In this document: positions 7,962-16,946 of the stretch, piece after piece
Numbering within the stretch: position 1 is the stretch's first letter
Layout of the letters: the number at the start of each line of letters is the position of its first letter
NCBI GenBank assembly: GCA_014584315.1
Contig: JACTNA010000016.1
Location: 143,788-207,787, forward strand
Length of the DNA: 64,000 bases
Direction of reading: 5' to 3'
From: Planctomycetota bacterium
Lineage (GTDB): Bacteria; Planctomycetota; Phycisphaerae; Phycisphaerales; UBA1924
Position numbers and translations under genes: made by a program
Notes under the pieces: model-generated
Told to the model about the DNA's origin: nothing
Database searches by the model: none
The model's input: the letters and a program-made list of their open reading frames with translations, nothing else

Positions 7962-8306
7962 TCAGAAGAGCGTGGGCTGGCGGAGCCGGGCCTCGACCTG
8001 GGCGCGCATGGCAGCAAGCTCCGCCCGAACGCTTTCCGGCTCGGAAGGGAAGGGGGCGTGCCAGGAACGAAGCAGGAGTACCAGCGCCGCCATTCGGCCA
8101 GCGTCCAGCGTGGCGAAGCCCTCGGCGTGGATGCTGACGGGGAAGGCGAATCCGCCGTGGGCGTAGTGCATCTCGACGCCGATGCGGTACAGCCCTTCGT
8201 TGCAGAGTGCGATTCGGATGGCGGCGTAGCCGCGGCCATGCGTGGCCACGACTTCGCGCAGTCCCGCGTCGAGGACGCCGCACTCGTTGGGCTTACTCGG
8301 CTGCAT
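7962..8306 (-). CDS. Hypothetical plasmid protein
   Basis: A 114-residue protein started at 8306 (AAGGAG 7 bases upstream), overlapping the 3' end of the methyltransferase gene by 14 bp, so the two are cotranscribed. It looks like a small alpha/beta domain (YAAIRIALCNEGLYRIGVEM, then GGFAFPVSIHAEGFATLDAG) with a helical C-terminus (VRAELAAMRAQVEARLRQ). I do not recognise the family. Coupling to the methyltransferase is the only functional hint. Confidence 0.7.
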   Translation of the reverse strand: MQPSKPNECGVLDAGLREVVATHGRGYAAIRIALCNEGLYRIGVEMHYAHGGFAFPVSIHAEGFATLDAGRMAALVLLLRSWHAPFPSEPESVRAELAAMRAQVEARLRQPTLF

Positions 8307-9042
8307 GGCAACGCTCCTTCCACGCCGCCTCGATGCGCTTGCAGGCGTAGTCGAAGTAGACCGGGTCGCGCTCGATGCCGACGAAGCGCTTGCCGGCGAG
8401 CACTGCCGCGACGCCGGTCGTGCCTGAACCCATGAACGGGTCGAGCACTGAATCAGCGGAGATGGAGTCGCAGAACCAGCGCACCTGTTCCAGCGGGCGC
8501 GGGCAGGGGACGGGGTTGTCGGCGACACTGTCCGTCCACGGCCGCAGGTCGGCGACGTGCCAGTCGCGCGGAAGTTCATCCTTGAGCAGCGACTTGCCGC
8601 TCCAGAAGATGACCGGGTCCCAGCTGAGGCAGCGCTGACGGCCACGCTCGGGATAGACCTTGCACGCGGCGATGATGCGGAAGCCCTTGGGGAAGTAGCG
8701 GTGCCAGCGCCCGGCGGTGAGCGGACTCTGCCAGACAAAGCACGGGCCGTTGCCAGTGATGCGCGCGAGTTCGGGCACGAGCCGCTCCATCAGCGCGTCG
8801 TACTTCTCCGGCGCGTCGTCGTAGCTGCGATACTGGAAGCCGATGCCGTAGGGCGGGTCGGTTACGACGGCGCCGATGCCGGAGAGCGTCGGCAGGATGT
8901 CGAAGCAGTCAGCGCGGTAGAGCGTGGCGCTCCCGATGACGCGCGTCTCGACGGGTGCGGAAGCGACTGCGTCAGCCACCAGACGCGGCTTGCGGCGGAG
9001 ACGGGCCGCGAAGAACGGGTTGATGAGGGCGACGGCGGTCAT
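8293..9042 (-). CDS. Orphan DNA methyltransferase (N6-adenine or N4-cytosine)
   Basis: A 249-residue protein started at 9042 behind GAGGAGGTGA. The catalytic motif DPPYGIGF comes early (about residue 67) and the AdoMet motif DPFMGSGTTGVAAVLAGK comes late (about 213), which is the beta-class order of N6-adenine/N4-cytosine methyltransferases. It is close to phage-type and plasmid-type orphan enzymes in length. No restriction endonuclease gene is adjacent, so the likely role is self-protection of the element or regulation. It is translationally coupled to the 82-residue gene upstream (ATGA) and overlaps the 114-residue gene downstream. The target sequence cannot be read from the sequence. Confidence 0.9.
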   Translation of the reverse strand: MTAVALINPFFAARLRRKPRLVADAVASAPVETRVIGSATLYRADCFDILPTLSGIGAVVTDPPYGIGFQYRSYDDAPEKYDALMERLVPELARITGNGPCFVWQSPLTAGRWHRYFPKGFRIIAACKVYPERGRQRCLSWDPVIFWSGKSLLKDELPRDWHVADLRPWTDSVADNPVPCPRPLEQVRWFCDSISADSVLDPFMGSGTTGVAAVLAGKRFVGIERDPVYFDYACKRIEAAWKERCHAAE

Positions 9043-9287
9043 GGCGTCACCTCCTCGCGCAGCTCGCACTCGAAGTGGTAGCACGCCTGCGTGATGATGC
9101 TGCCGGTGTAGATGCCCTGCCGCTTCGCGAAGTGCAGCAGGTCGGCGATGAGGTCGTAGATGGCGGTCTCCAGGTCGCCGCGGTCCATCGTGTCGGGATG
9201 GTCGGCGCCGTAGGTGCGGGCGGTGAAGACGGCAAGCGCTTCCCTGGCCCAGGCGGCGCGGTCGGCGTTGGTCGGTTCGTGTGTCAT
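9039..9287 (-). CDS. Small conserved-looking plasmid protein
   Basis: An 82-residue protein with an acidic helical centre (TAIYDLIADLLHFAKRQGI) and a C-terminal CYHFECELREE segment. Its stop overlaps the methyltransferase start. The start at 9287 has an AAAGGAGACTGCCC ribosome site. Proteins of this shape, ending in a short helix after 'DLLHFA', are common downstream of plasmid regulators; the function is unknown. Confidence 0.7.
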   Translation of the reverse strand: MTHEPTNADRAAWAREALAVFTARTYGADHPDTMDRGDLETAIYDLIADLLHFAKRQGIYTGSIITQACYHFECELREEVTP

Positions 9288-9304
9288 GGGCAGTCTCCTT
9301 TCGA

Positions 9305-9334
9305 TAAAGAAAGGGCGGGCCTTGCGGCCCGCCC
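9305..9334 (-). terminator. Rho-independent terminator
   Basis: Perfect 9-bp stem GGGCGGGCC/GGCCCGCCC (9313-9334) with a TTGC loop, followed on the minus strand by a TTTCTTT tract. It ends the transcript of the 67-residue gene at 9348-9551, though some readthrough into the methyltransferase cluster is possible. Confidence 0.75.
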
Positions 9335-9347
9335 GGTTGCGGATGGG

Positions 9348-9551
9348 TCAGTCCTTCTTGTCGCTCGCGACGCGGAGCGTGATGCGGCCGTCCAGCGGCA
9401 CGCATTCGAGCTGGATGTTGAAGCCCTTGCCGTCGTTGTGCGGCCAGGCGGACCCGATGCGGGTCCAGAAGCCCTTCTTGCCCTCCCGGTCGCGCACCTG
9501 GTAGGCGATGTGCGTGGGAGCCTTGGAAGCGTTGTTGTTCGTGTCGGACAT
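9348..9551 (-). CDS. Small plasmid protein, KGFW-type
   Basis: A 67-residue protein started at 9551 (AAAGGAGACTCAC before ATG). It contains PTHIAYQVRDREGKKGFWTR, IGSAWPHNDGKGFNIQLECV and PLDGRITLRV, a compact all-beta pattern that recurs as a very small single-domain protein on plasmids and in element backbones (recalled). It is followed by a strong terminator. Function unknown; the conserved W and G residues suggest a real fold. Confidence 0.7.
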   Translation of the reverse strand: MSDTNNNASKAPTHIAYQVRDREGKKGFWTRIGSAWPHNDGKGFNIQLECVPLDGRITLRVASDKKD

Positions 9552-10075
9552 GTGAGTCTCCTTTCTGGAGGTTTCCGGCCGCGCCCATCGCGGCCTGATG
9601 GCACGCGGAAACCAGCCGCTCCAAGCCGGGGCGAAGCGCACCGGTCACAGCGGAAAACGGGAGGGACCCGGTCTGCAACGCAGTGAAGATTGGGAGGAAC
9701 CGGTTTTCTGCTTGACCGGACCGGCGGCGGCTGTAGCGATGCCGTCAATCAGGCCGTGTTGGGCGCAGGAGACCGATGAAAGGCAGAGACGAGCCCGGCA
9801 CGTCAACGCCCGGGCGACCCCACGTTGCCCAATGGGAAGCAGGCGAGGGCGATTTGGCAATGGTCCTCATCACGCCGTGGCTGCACCGGTGGCGATTCAA
9901 CACCGGCGTATTCGCCGCGGCCGCACTGCTCCACGCACGAGCGGTTGACCCATCCGCAACAGGGCCGCGGGCGCGCCCTGGTGCTGGCGATCCGGAAATG
10001 GTGACTGACGACCTCGGGACGGCGCTCGAAGAGACCACGATGGGCTGTGCACGCGCCGCCGCCGCCTACGAATGG
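9552..10075. other. Gene-free stretch upstream of the sulfatase 3' end
   Basis: I see no supported gene. The longest frames on either strand lack ribosome sites and have composition unlike the neighbouring genes. It must carry the promoter of the 67-residue gene near its left end. Confidence 0.45.
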
Positions 10076-11500
10076 TCAGGCTGCTGAGAGGCGATTGCGT
10101 TCCGCGCGCATCGCGCGGCGCAGGGTGGCAAGCTGCGGGGCGTAGGGGTGCACGGCGGCCCGGTCCCACATTTCACCGGGGTCGGCGACAAGATCGTAAA
10201 GGCACTCCTCGGACTCCGAGACAGTGAAGTAGCGCACGTACTTGAAAGTGTCGGTCCGGTACGCCTCGGAGAATACCGTGTGGGTATGCAGGCGCGGAGA
10301 CTCGAAATAGACCCCGCGGGGGCCGCGAGCGTCCACGGCGGATGACTTCGTCAGCAGGTCCGTGCCCTGCATCCCCGGAGGTGGCGTGATGCCCGCCAGC
10401 CCGAGCACCGTCGGGGCGATATCGACATTGAGGGCGAAGGCCGAGGACACCCGGGGGCGGAATCCCGCAGCGTGGATGGGCGACGGCCGGATCAGAAGCG
10501 GTGCGCGAATCGACTCCTCGTAGAGCAGGCTCTTGCCGACGAGGCCATGCTCGCCGCACAGATGCCCGTTGTCAGACGTGAACACTACCGCCGTGCTGTC
10601 TGCTGCGCCCTGGCGGTCGAGCGCGTCCAGCACGGCGCCAACGGACTCGTCCAGGCCGGTCAGCAACTGGTAGTAGCGGCGCATGTAGCGGTGGTACTGC
10701 TCGTTGCTGAACATCATCTGCTCGTACTTCTTCATGTGACGCGCGTGCGCCCGGACGAGCCGGGGCAGCGTGACCGGCGCGAGGGCGGGATTCGACGGGT
10801 CCGTCGGGCTGCGGGGAATGTCGGTGTTGCGGTAGAGCGCGCTGTGGCGGCTCTGCGGTATGAGCGGCCAGTGGGCGGCCTTGTAGGAGACGATGAGCAG
10901 AAAGGGTTGACCGGGCGGGCGCTTCTCCAGGAAGGAGATGGCCTGCCTCGTCTGGATGTCGGTCAGATGCCCCTCGCGGTGCAGGTATGCGTTCTGACCC
11001 GCGTAGCCCATCCAGTTGTCGAATCGTCCGTCCGGCACTGCCCCGATATGCCACTTGCCGACGAAGCCGGTGTGGTACCCGGCCGCGCGCAGGAGCACGG
11101 GGAACATGCCGTCCAGGTGCTCGGGCCTGAGCGACTGGCCGAAGTCGTACACGCCGTGCCTGAGCGCGTACATGCCGGTCATCAGGGTGGCGCGGGCGCT
11201 GCAGCAGATCGGGGTGGTGACGAAGCAGTGGGTGAAGTGCATGCTCTGCCGGGCCAGCGCATCCAGGCGCGGGGTGTGAATCACCGGATTCCCGGCAAAG
11301 CCGGCGGCGTCGTATCGCATGTCGTCGGCGATGAACAGGACGATGTTGGGGCGCGCCGGGTCCGGCGGCGCGGCCCTGGCGTTCCGGAGGGGGCCGAGAG
11401 ACATCGAGGCAACGGCAGACACGCCGGCAGCCGCCGCCGCGCGGGTGAACTCCCGCCGGGTGATGCCGTTCCTTCGGCGTCGGCTCCCGGGCCTATTCAT
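10076..11500 (-). CDS. Sulfatase (formylglycine-dependent), Tat-exported
   Basis: A 474-residue sulfatase of the alkaline-phosphatase superfamily. The N-terminus (start 11500) carries a twin-arginine signal (RREFTRAAAAAGVSA) ending near ARA. Domain order is metal site NIVLFIADDMRYD, the modification motif TPICCSARATLMTG (Cys to formylglycine, C-x-S-x-R type), GKWHIG, and FTSDNGHLCGEHG near the C-terminal metal ligands. It would release sulfate from exported polysaccharide or glycan substrates. Planctomycetes have large families of these. It is alone here, between plasmid accessory genes and an ankyrin-repeat gene, so it is probably cargo. No modifying enzyme is encoded nearby. Confidence 0.9.
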   Translation of the reverse strand: MNRPGSRRRRNGITRREFTRAAAAAGVSAVASMSLGPLRNARAAPPDPARPNIVLFIADDMRYDAAGFAGNPVIHTPRLDALARQSMHFTHCFVTTPICCSARATLMTGMYALRHGVYDFGQSLRPEHLDGMFPVLLRAAGYHTGFVGKWHIGAVPDGRFDNWMGYAGQNAYLHREGHLTDIQTRQAISFLEKRPPGQPFLLIVSYKAAHWPLIPQSRHSALYRNTDIPRSPTDPSNPALAPVTLPRLVRAHARHMKKYEQMMFSNEQYHRYMRRYYQLLTGLDESVGAVLDALDRQGAADSTAVVFTSDNGHLCGEHGLVGKSLLYEESIRAPLLIRPSPIHAAGFRPRVSSAFALNVDIAPTVLGLAGITPPPGMQGTDLLTKSSAVDARGPRGVYFESPRLHTHTVFSEAYRTDTFKYVRYFTVSESEECLYDLVADPGEMWDRAAVHPYAPQLATLRRAMRAERNRLSAA

Positions 11501-11773
11501 GCGTCGTCGCTCTGCATGTGACTTCCGAGAATGGCACAAGCGACGGCGAATGTAAACCGGGACCAACGTGCGCGCCGGCTGCCGCGCACCGGTGATGCGC
11601 GCGGGGGTGCAGGCCGTAGAGGACACATGGCCAGCCTGTCGCGGCGCGGTCAGCGCCGATTGTGCCTGGTTTGTCAGGCGGATACGCAACGCGCGCGACG
11701 TTCACATAAATGTCATACACGGCAGCGCTCATTCATGCTAAGCCTTGAGTAGGGAACAGGTCACGGGGCGAAC

Positions 11774-13219
11774 ATGGGAGCAGCTGGAGAGATTGACGAG
11801 AACGGAATGACGCCGCTTCACAGGGCGGCACTGGGCAACCTGAAGGCAGTGCGGTCGCTGCTCGCCGCGGGCGCCCGGGTGAACGACCGGGTAGAGGACG
11901 GTACCTCGAAGGCGGCATCAAACCTGCGGGGAAGGACCGCTCTCAGTCTGGCCGCAGAGAATGGGTTCACGGCGATCGTCGAGGCGCTGCTGGATGCGGG
12001 GGCGGACGTGAACGCGGCAGACGACGATGAGATCCGCCAGACGGCCCTGCATCACGCGGTGTGGGAGGGCAAGCGGGACGTGGTGAAGCTGTTGCTGAAG
12101 CGCGGCGCACGAACCGATATTCAGAGCGTGGACGGCACACCGCTCTTCTGCGCCGCGGTGAACGGAGATGCGGAAGCTGCCGCGCTGCTCCTCGCCGCAG
12201 GAGCCGATCCGGATGCACGAGGCAGCGATGGGACCACGCCGTTGCACGGAGCGGCCGAGAGCGGCAACGTGGAGATCATCCGCTCCCTGCTGGCGCGTGG
12301 CGCCGATGTGAATGCATTAGAGGGTCGCCGCGGCACTCCCCTTTCGATCGCCGCCTCGCATGGGCACGCCGAGGCGTGCCGCGAGCTGCTCGAGGCGGGC
12401 GCGCGCCGGCCGCCGGACCTGCTGGAGCGCGCCGTACAGGGCGGCGACGTGGAGACTCTGAAGGTATGCATGTCCCCGGGCGCGCGGACGGGGCAGGCGG
12501 CCCATCCTGTCATCGGCGACACGCTGCTGCACCTGGCCGCCGAACGGGCGCATCCGGAGATGTGCGAGTTCCTGATGAAGGGCGCTGCACAGGTGGCGCG
12601 GCACGATCCGAACGCGAGCGACAAGGGTGGCCGGACGCCGCTGCACGCGCTGGCGGAAACCGGGGATTTTTTCGACGTGGTGGGAACCAGGTTGGTCCGC
12701 GGGAGGCGCGGCAAGGCGCCCGGCGAGGACACGTTGCGGACACTGCACGCGCTCCTGAAGGGCGGCGCCGACCCGGCAAGGAAAGACGCGCTGGACCGTA
12801 CCCCGCTCCACGCCGCGGCGGAGAGCGGGAATGAGTTCGTGGTCAAGGGCCTGCTGAGGTTCCGGCCGGAGACCACGCGTGACCAGCTTCGTGCAAGGGA
12901 TCGGTTCGGACGGACGCCGCTTCATCTGCTTGCGGCCTCAGGTCGCTATCCTGTCCTTTACCCCATCGTGGACCTGTTTCTTGAGGCAGGCGCGGACATC
13001 AACGCGAGGGACAATGACGGCCAGACACCATTGCACAAGGCGGTGAGCTGCGACGAACCGAGCCTGGACTTCATCAGCACGCTGCTGCAGCGCGGCGCGG
13101 ACGCGAAGGCCACGGACAACGACGGGAAGACGCCGGAAGACGTGGCGCGTGAAGGCGAGAACCCGATGGCCCGGATCATCCTCGCCAAGGCGATGCAGTC
13201 CAAGGGACGAGGGCGGTAG
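11774..13219 (+). CDS. Ankyrin-repeat protein
   Basis: A 481-residue protein made almost entirely of ankyrin repeats (about 12-13). Each follows the G-x-TPLHxAA...LLxxGADxN pattern, for example DENGMTPLHRAALGN, KRDVVKLLLKRGARTD and DNDGQTPLHKAVSCDEP. No signal peptide or catalytic domain is seen, so it is a binding scaffold whose partner is unknown. The repeats around residues 200-300 are more divergent. The 5' region (11501-11773) has an AT-richer patch at about 11700-11720 (CACATAAATGTCATA) that may be its promoter. A second, smaller ankyrin gene occurs at 21276. Confidence 0.88.
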   Translation: MGAAGEIDENGMTPLHRAALGNLKAVRSLLAAGARVNDRVEDGTSKAASNLRGRTALSLAAENGFTAIVEALLDAGADVNAADDDEIRQTALHHAVWEGKRDVVKLLLKRGARTDIQSVDGTPLFCAAVNGDAEAAALLLAAGADPDARGSDGTTPLHGAAESGNVEIIRSLLARGADVNALEGRRGTPLSIAASHGHAEACRELLEAGARRPPDLLERAVQGGDVETLKVCMSPGARTGQAAHPVIGDTLLHLAAERAHPEMCEFLMKGAAQVARHDPNASDKGGRTPLHALAETGDFFDVVGTRLVRGRRGKAPGEDTLRTLHALLKGGADPARKDALDRTPLHAAAESGNEFVVKGLLRFRPETTRDQLRARDRFGRTPLHLLAASGRYPVLYPIVDLFLEAGADINARDNDGQTPLHKAVSCDEPSLDFISTLLQRGADAKATDNDGKTPEDVAREGENPMARIILAKAMQSKGRGR

Positions 13220-13317
13220 CTGCCGGTTGTCTCGGAGCGGGATGGGGGCCGGCGTCGTGAAACGCGCCCCGTGAAAGAAAGCAACCCCCACGCGAACAAG
13301 TTCTTGACGATTGCGAA

Positions 13318-13342
13318 TGACGCGGTAGGAACTATCGCGTCA
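13318..13342 (+). promoter_or_regulatory. Inverted repeat TGACGCG/CGCGTCA at the relaxase start
   Basis: Perfect 7-bp arms with an 11-base spacer that contains the likely AGGA ribosome site; the second arm ends 2 bases before the ATG. It can act as an operator or as an RNA stem that hides the ribosome site. An oriT hairpin is also possible, because MobF relaxases often bind an inverted repeat close to their own gene. A TTGACG -35-like hexamer lies at 13304. Confidence 0.55.
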
Positions 13343-13344
13343 CC

Positions 13345-15993
13345 ATGCTACGCATCACCCAGAACAACTCGCCGGACCGGGCCAAGAGCTACTACTCGAC
13401 CTCCGATTACTACTCGGAGGGGCAGGAACTCGTCGGGGTCTGGAAAGGCAAGGGGGCGGCGCGTCTCGGGCTTTCTGGCAATGTCGGGCGCGAGGAATGG
13501 GACGCGCTGTGCGAGAACCGCCATCCGGTGAGCGGCGAAACGCTGACGCCGCGCACCAAGCGCGAGCGTCGCGTCGGCTACGACTTCAACTTCCACGTGC
13601 CGAAGTCGGTGTCGATTCTCTACGGCCTCACGCGCGACGAGCGCATCCTGGACGCCTTCCGCGAGTCGGTCGAGGCGACGATGGAGGACATCGAGGCGGA
13701 GATGCAGACGCGCGTGCGCGCTGGCGGGCGCAACGAGGACCGCACTACGAGCAACATGGTCATCGGCGAGTTCGTGCATTTCACGGCGCGGCCGGTCGAG
13801 GGCGTGCCCGACCCCCACCTGCACGCGCACTGCTTCGTGTTCAACATGACGTGGGACGACCGTGAGTCCCGCTGGAAGGCCGGTCAGTTCGCCTCACTAA
13901 AGCGCGACGCGCCGTTCTTCGAGGCGGTGTTCCATTCGCGCCTGGCGCGGCGGCTGGAGGAACTCGGCCTGCCGACGCAGCGCAAGAAGCAGGGCTGGGA
14001 GCTGGCCGGTGTCCCGCAGTCGGCCATTGAGAAGTTCTCGCGGCGGACGGCACTCATCGAAGAAGCTGCAAGGGAGAAGGGCGTTACCGACCCGGAGGCG
14101 AAGGGCGAACTGGGCGCGAAGACGCGCGAGAAGAAGCAGAAGGACCTGACGCTCGACGAACTGCGGGGCGAGTGGATGTCCCGCATGACGGCCGACGAGC
14201 AGGCGGCGCTTGAGGGGGTGAAAAGCCGGCTCGGCATGGAGAGCCTGCCGGAGGACGGGCGTGCGGCCCGCGAGGCGGCACTGCACGCCGTGGGACACTG
14301 CTTCGAGCGAAGCGCCGTCGTGCCGGAGCGGAAGATACTCGCCGAGGCCATGAAGCGAGCCGTTGGCAAGGCGTCGCCGGAGGCCGTCACGCGCAGCCTG
14401 GCGGCGGAGCACCTGGTCGTGGCCGAACGCAAGGGACGCCGGCTCGCCACGACGCGCAGCGTGCTGGAGGAAGAGACGCGGATGCTCGCCTTCGCGCGCA
14501 ACGGGCGCGGGACTTGCCGGCCGCTGGGCGCTGCCGGCTACGCGCTCAAACGCGACTGGCTGAACGCGGACCAGCGGCGGGCCGTGCGGCACGTGCTCGA
14601 CTCGAACGACCGCGTCATCCTGGTTCGCGGCGCGGCCGGCACGGGCAAGACGACGATGATGAAGGAGGCCGTCGAGGGCATCGAGGCCGGCGGCAAGCGG
14701 GTTCTTGTATTCGCCCCGTCGGCCGATGCAAGCCGCGGCGTGCTGCGCGAGGTCGAGGGTTTCGCCGACGCCGACACCGTGGCGCGTCTGCTGGTGGACG
14801 AGCGGTTGCAAGCGCAGGTCGCCGGGCAGGTCATCTGGATCGACGAGGCCGGGCTCCTCGGCTCTCGGCTGATGGGCCGGGTGTTCGACCTGGCCGATCG
14901 GCTGCACGCGCGCGTCATCCTGTCCGGCGACCGAAGGCAGCACGGGTCAGTCGAACGCGGCGCGGCGCTGCGGCTGCTCGAAGAGGAGGCGGGGCTGGTC
15001 CCGGCCGAGATTCGGGAAATCCAGCGGCAGCGCGGCGACTACCGGGAAGCTGTGCGGGCGCTCTCCGAGGGTCGGACGGAGGACGGCTTCCGCGAGCTCG
15101 ACCGGCTGGGCTGGATACGCGAGGTCGGCGAGACCGAGCGCTACAAGGCGCTCGCCGAGGACTACGTGGCAACGGTCGAAGTGGGGAAGACGGCGCTCGT
15201 CGTCTCGCCGACGCACCTGGAGGGCGAGTGGATCACCGACGAAATCCGCGCCCGGCTCAAGCAGGCGGGAAAGTTGGGCGAGGGGGAGCGGACCTTCCTG
15301 GCGCTGGAAAGCGCCAACCTGACCGAGGCGGAGAAGGCGGACCCGCTCAACTACGCGCCGGGCGACGTGCTCGTCTTTCACCAGAACGCCAAGGGGCATC
15401 GCAAGGGCGAACGTGTCATCGTCGGCGACGAGCCGCTGCCGCTCGAACAGGCGGAGCGCTTCCAGGTCTACCGGCCGTCGGTGCTGCCGATCGCCCCCGG
15501 CGACGTGCTGCGCATCACGCGCAACGGGACCACGGCTGACGGCCGGCACCGTCTCAACAACGGTGCGATCTACACGGTGCGCGGCTTCGATGCCGGCGGG
15601 AACATCGTGCTCGCGAACGGCTGGACGGTCTCGAAGGAATACGGTCACCTGGCGCACGGCTACGTCGTGACAAGCCATGCCTCCCAGGGCAAGACGGTGG
15701 ACCGCGTGTTAATCGGTCAGTCGTCCGACTCACTGCCGGCGTCGTCGCGCGAGCAGTTCTACGTCTCCGTCTCGCGCGGCCGCGAGCAGGCGACCATCTA
15801 CACCGACGACAAAGATGCCTTGCTGGAGGCAGTGAGCCGGTCGGACGACCGGCTCACGGCGACAGAGTTTGTGGCGGGACGTGAGCTGCGGGAGCGGGCC
15901 GCCACACTTCAACGGCTGGAGCGGCTGGCGGCAGTCCACGACGCCGGGCGAGCCGTGCACCTTGAACAGGAGCGGATGATCCATGAGCGATAG
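13345..15993 (+). CDS. trwC: MobF relaxase-helicase (TrwC/TraI type)
   Basis: An 882-residue conjugative relaxase. The N-terminal TrwC domain has the tandem tyrosines SYYSTSDYYSEGQ (residues 15-27) and the metal-binding three-His motif PDPHLHAHCFVFN (about 154-166). A RecD2-like helicase follows: Walker A GAAGTGKTTMM (about 431), Walker B VIWIDEAGLL, and the C-terminal YVVTSHASQGKTVD motif. It would nick oriT, stay covalently bound and unwind the transferred strand. It overlaps the next gene by 11 bp. The coupling ATPase lies at 24402, but no mating-channel genes are seen. Confidence 0.96.
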   Translation: MLRITQNNSPDRAKSYYSTSDYYSEGQELVGVWKGKGAARLGLSGNVGREEWDALCENRHPVSGETLTPRTKRERRVGYDFNFHVPKSVSILYGLTRDERILDAFRESVEATMEDIEAEMQTRVRAGGRNEDRTTSNMVIGEFVHFTARPVEGVPDPHLHAHCFVFNMTWDDRESRWKAGQFASLKRDAPFFEAVFHSRLARRLEELGLPTQRKKQGWELAGVPQSAIEKFSRRTALIEEAAREKGVTDPEAKGELGAKTREKKQKDLTLDELRGEWMSRMTADEQAALEGVKSRLGMESLPEDGRAAREAALHAVGHCFERSAVVPERKILAEAMKRAVGKASPEAVTRSLAAEHLVVAERKGRRLATTRSVLEEETRMLAFARNGRGTCRPLGAAGYALKRDWLNADQRRAVRHVLDSNDRVILVRGAAGTGKTTMMKEAVEGIEAGGKRVLVFAPSADASRGVLREVEGFADADTVARLLVDERLQAQVAGQVIWIDEAGLLGSRLMGRVFDLADRLHARVILSGDRRQHGSVERGAALRLLEEEAGLVPAEIREIQRQRGDYREAVRALSEGRTEDGFRELDRLGWIREVGETERYKALAEDYVATVEVGKTALVVSPTHLEGEWITDEIRARLKQAGKLGEGERTFLALESANLTEAEKADPLNYAPGDVLVFHQNAKGHRKGERVIVGDEPLPLEQAERFQVYRPSVLPIAPGDVLRITRNGTTADGRHRLNNGAIYTVRGFDAGGNIVLANGWTVSKEYGHLAHGYVVTSHASQGKTVDRVLIGQSSDSLPASSREQFYVSVSRGREQATIYTDDKDALLEAVSRSDDRLTATEFVAGRELRERAATLQRLERLAAVHDAGRAVHLEQERMIHER

Positions 15994-16399
15994 CGCCGTG
16001 CTGCAACGCTACGTGACGGGCCGCGACTCCCGCCTCGGCATTGCCGCCGAGCACGCGGAGGCGGACGCCTGCGACGACCTTGGCGCGTTCGGCTGGCTGC
16101 GCGGCATCCGCGACCGCGCCCTCATGCTGGAACTGCGCCGCAAGGACGGCAGCATCGTCGCTATCGGCTACGGATGGATCGAGCGGGTCGCCTTCGACCC
16201 GTCGGAGGGCATCACTCTCTCGGCCGCCGGGCAGAAGATCCGCATCCGGGGGCGGAACCTGAACAGCGAGGTCAGGCCGTCCGTGCGCCTGTTCGAGGGC
16301 ATCGCCCGGCACCGCGTGCCGTGGGTGAGGGAGGCCGAGCGCAGCGCCGGCCTACAGGCCGGCGACCGCGACACGGTGGTGGATTCGATCGAGTGGTGA
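15983..16399 (+). CDS. Small protein coupled to the relaxase
   Basis: A 138-residue protein whose start overlaps the relaxase stop region by 11 bp. The sequence is mixed alpha/beta, with a central strand set (LMLELRRKDGSIVAIGYGWI, then GITLSAAGQKIRIRGRNL). It ends in VDSIEW, a motif that also closes a short open frame at 18712-18759. No family is recognised. Cotranscription suggests an accessory role in transfer. Confidence 0.75.
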   Translation: MSDSAVLQRYVTGRDSRLGIAAEHAEADACDDLGAFGWLRGIRDRALMLELRRKDGSIVAIGYGWIERVAFDPSEGITLSAAGQKIRIRGRNLNSEVRPSVRLFEGIARHRVPWVREAERSAGLQAGDRDTVVDSIEW

Positions 16400-16418
16400 C
16401 CCGGACTGCGAAGGGCAC

Positions 16419-16447
16419 AAAAAAAAGGCCACGGTGTTTCCGTGGCC
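16419..16447 (-). terminator. Rho-independent terminator
   Basis: Perfect 8-bp stem GGCCACGG/CCGTGGCC with a 5-base loop, followed on the minus strand by eight T residues. It terminates the Cys-rich secreted protein gene. Its stem may also help end the convergent relaxase transcript. Confidence 0.88.
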
Positions 16448-16482
16448 CAGGAGAGTGTTCGGTGCGCTAGTGCGCCGGTGAC

Positions 16483-16875
16483 CTAGAAGCGATCGAGAAC
16501 GGCTTTGTCACCTGTGTCGCTGGCAATGTGGTCACTAACTGCGGTCTGCTTATCCCAGCAATCACCCTTGCTACCAGAACCCCAGCAGTATGTGACGCCC
16601 TTCGGGCAGTGGGGATATGAGTCGCAGGTCTGGCACAGCTTGTCGCCATTCTTGGATTTGCACTTCTGAACCGCACCCTTCTCGGAGCATTCGCCGCCCT
16701 TGTAGTCGCCGCAGACCCCTACCGCCGCAAGGCCTAGTGCGCTCTCCAGGTCGGCCAGGGGATTCGCAGTGAACTGGAACGCGGCCTGACTGTGGCCCGG
16801 CGTACCGGCAATAATGAAGCCGGCGACCAGTGCCATACAGGCCCATTTGGTGTACTCTGCAATATACTGTTTCAT
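16483..16875 (-). CDS. Small Cys-rich secreted protein
   Basis: A 130-residue protein started at 16875 behind GGAGGAC. A signal peptide (about 1-34, core MALVAGFIIAGTPGHSQA) precedes a mature part with eight cysteines between about residues 55 and 110 (CGDYKGGEC, CKSKNGDKLC, CDSYPHC, YCW, DCW). That could make four disulfides, so it is a small stable extracellular or periplasmic protein. No known toxin, pheromone or pilin family is recognised. It is a one-gene transcript with its own terminator and a distinctive AT-rich upstream region carrying repeats, and it stands out in base composition from its neighbours. Confidence 0.75.
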   Translation of the reverse strand: MKQYIAEYTKWACMALVAGFIIAGTPGHSQAAFQFTANPLADLESALGLAAVGVCGDYKGGECSEKGAVQKCKSKNGDKLCQTCDSYPHCPKGVTYCWGSGSKGDCWDKQTAVSDHIASDTGDKAVLDRF

Positions 16876-16946
16876 AACTTGTCCTCCATTCTGGATTATG
16901 TAGCTACAATGTCTCCATTGCACTTTCAGTGTACCGCAGCACTGTT

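Noticed and set aside
9776..10087. 103-residue plus-strand frame in the gap before the sulfatase
   Set aside because: It lacks a ribosome site, overlaps the sulfatase 3' end and shows no domain pattern.
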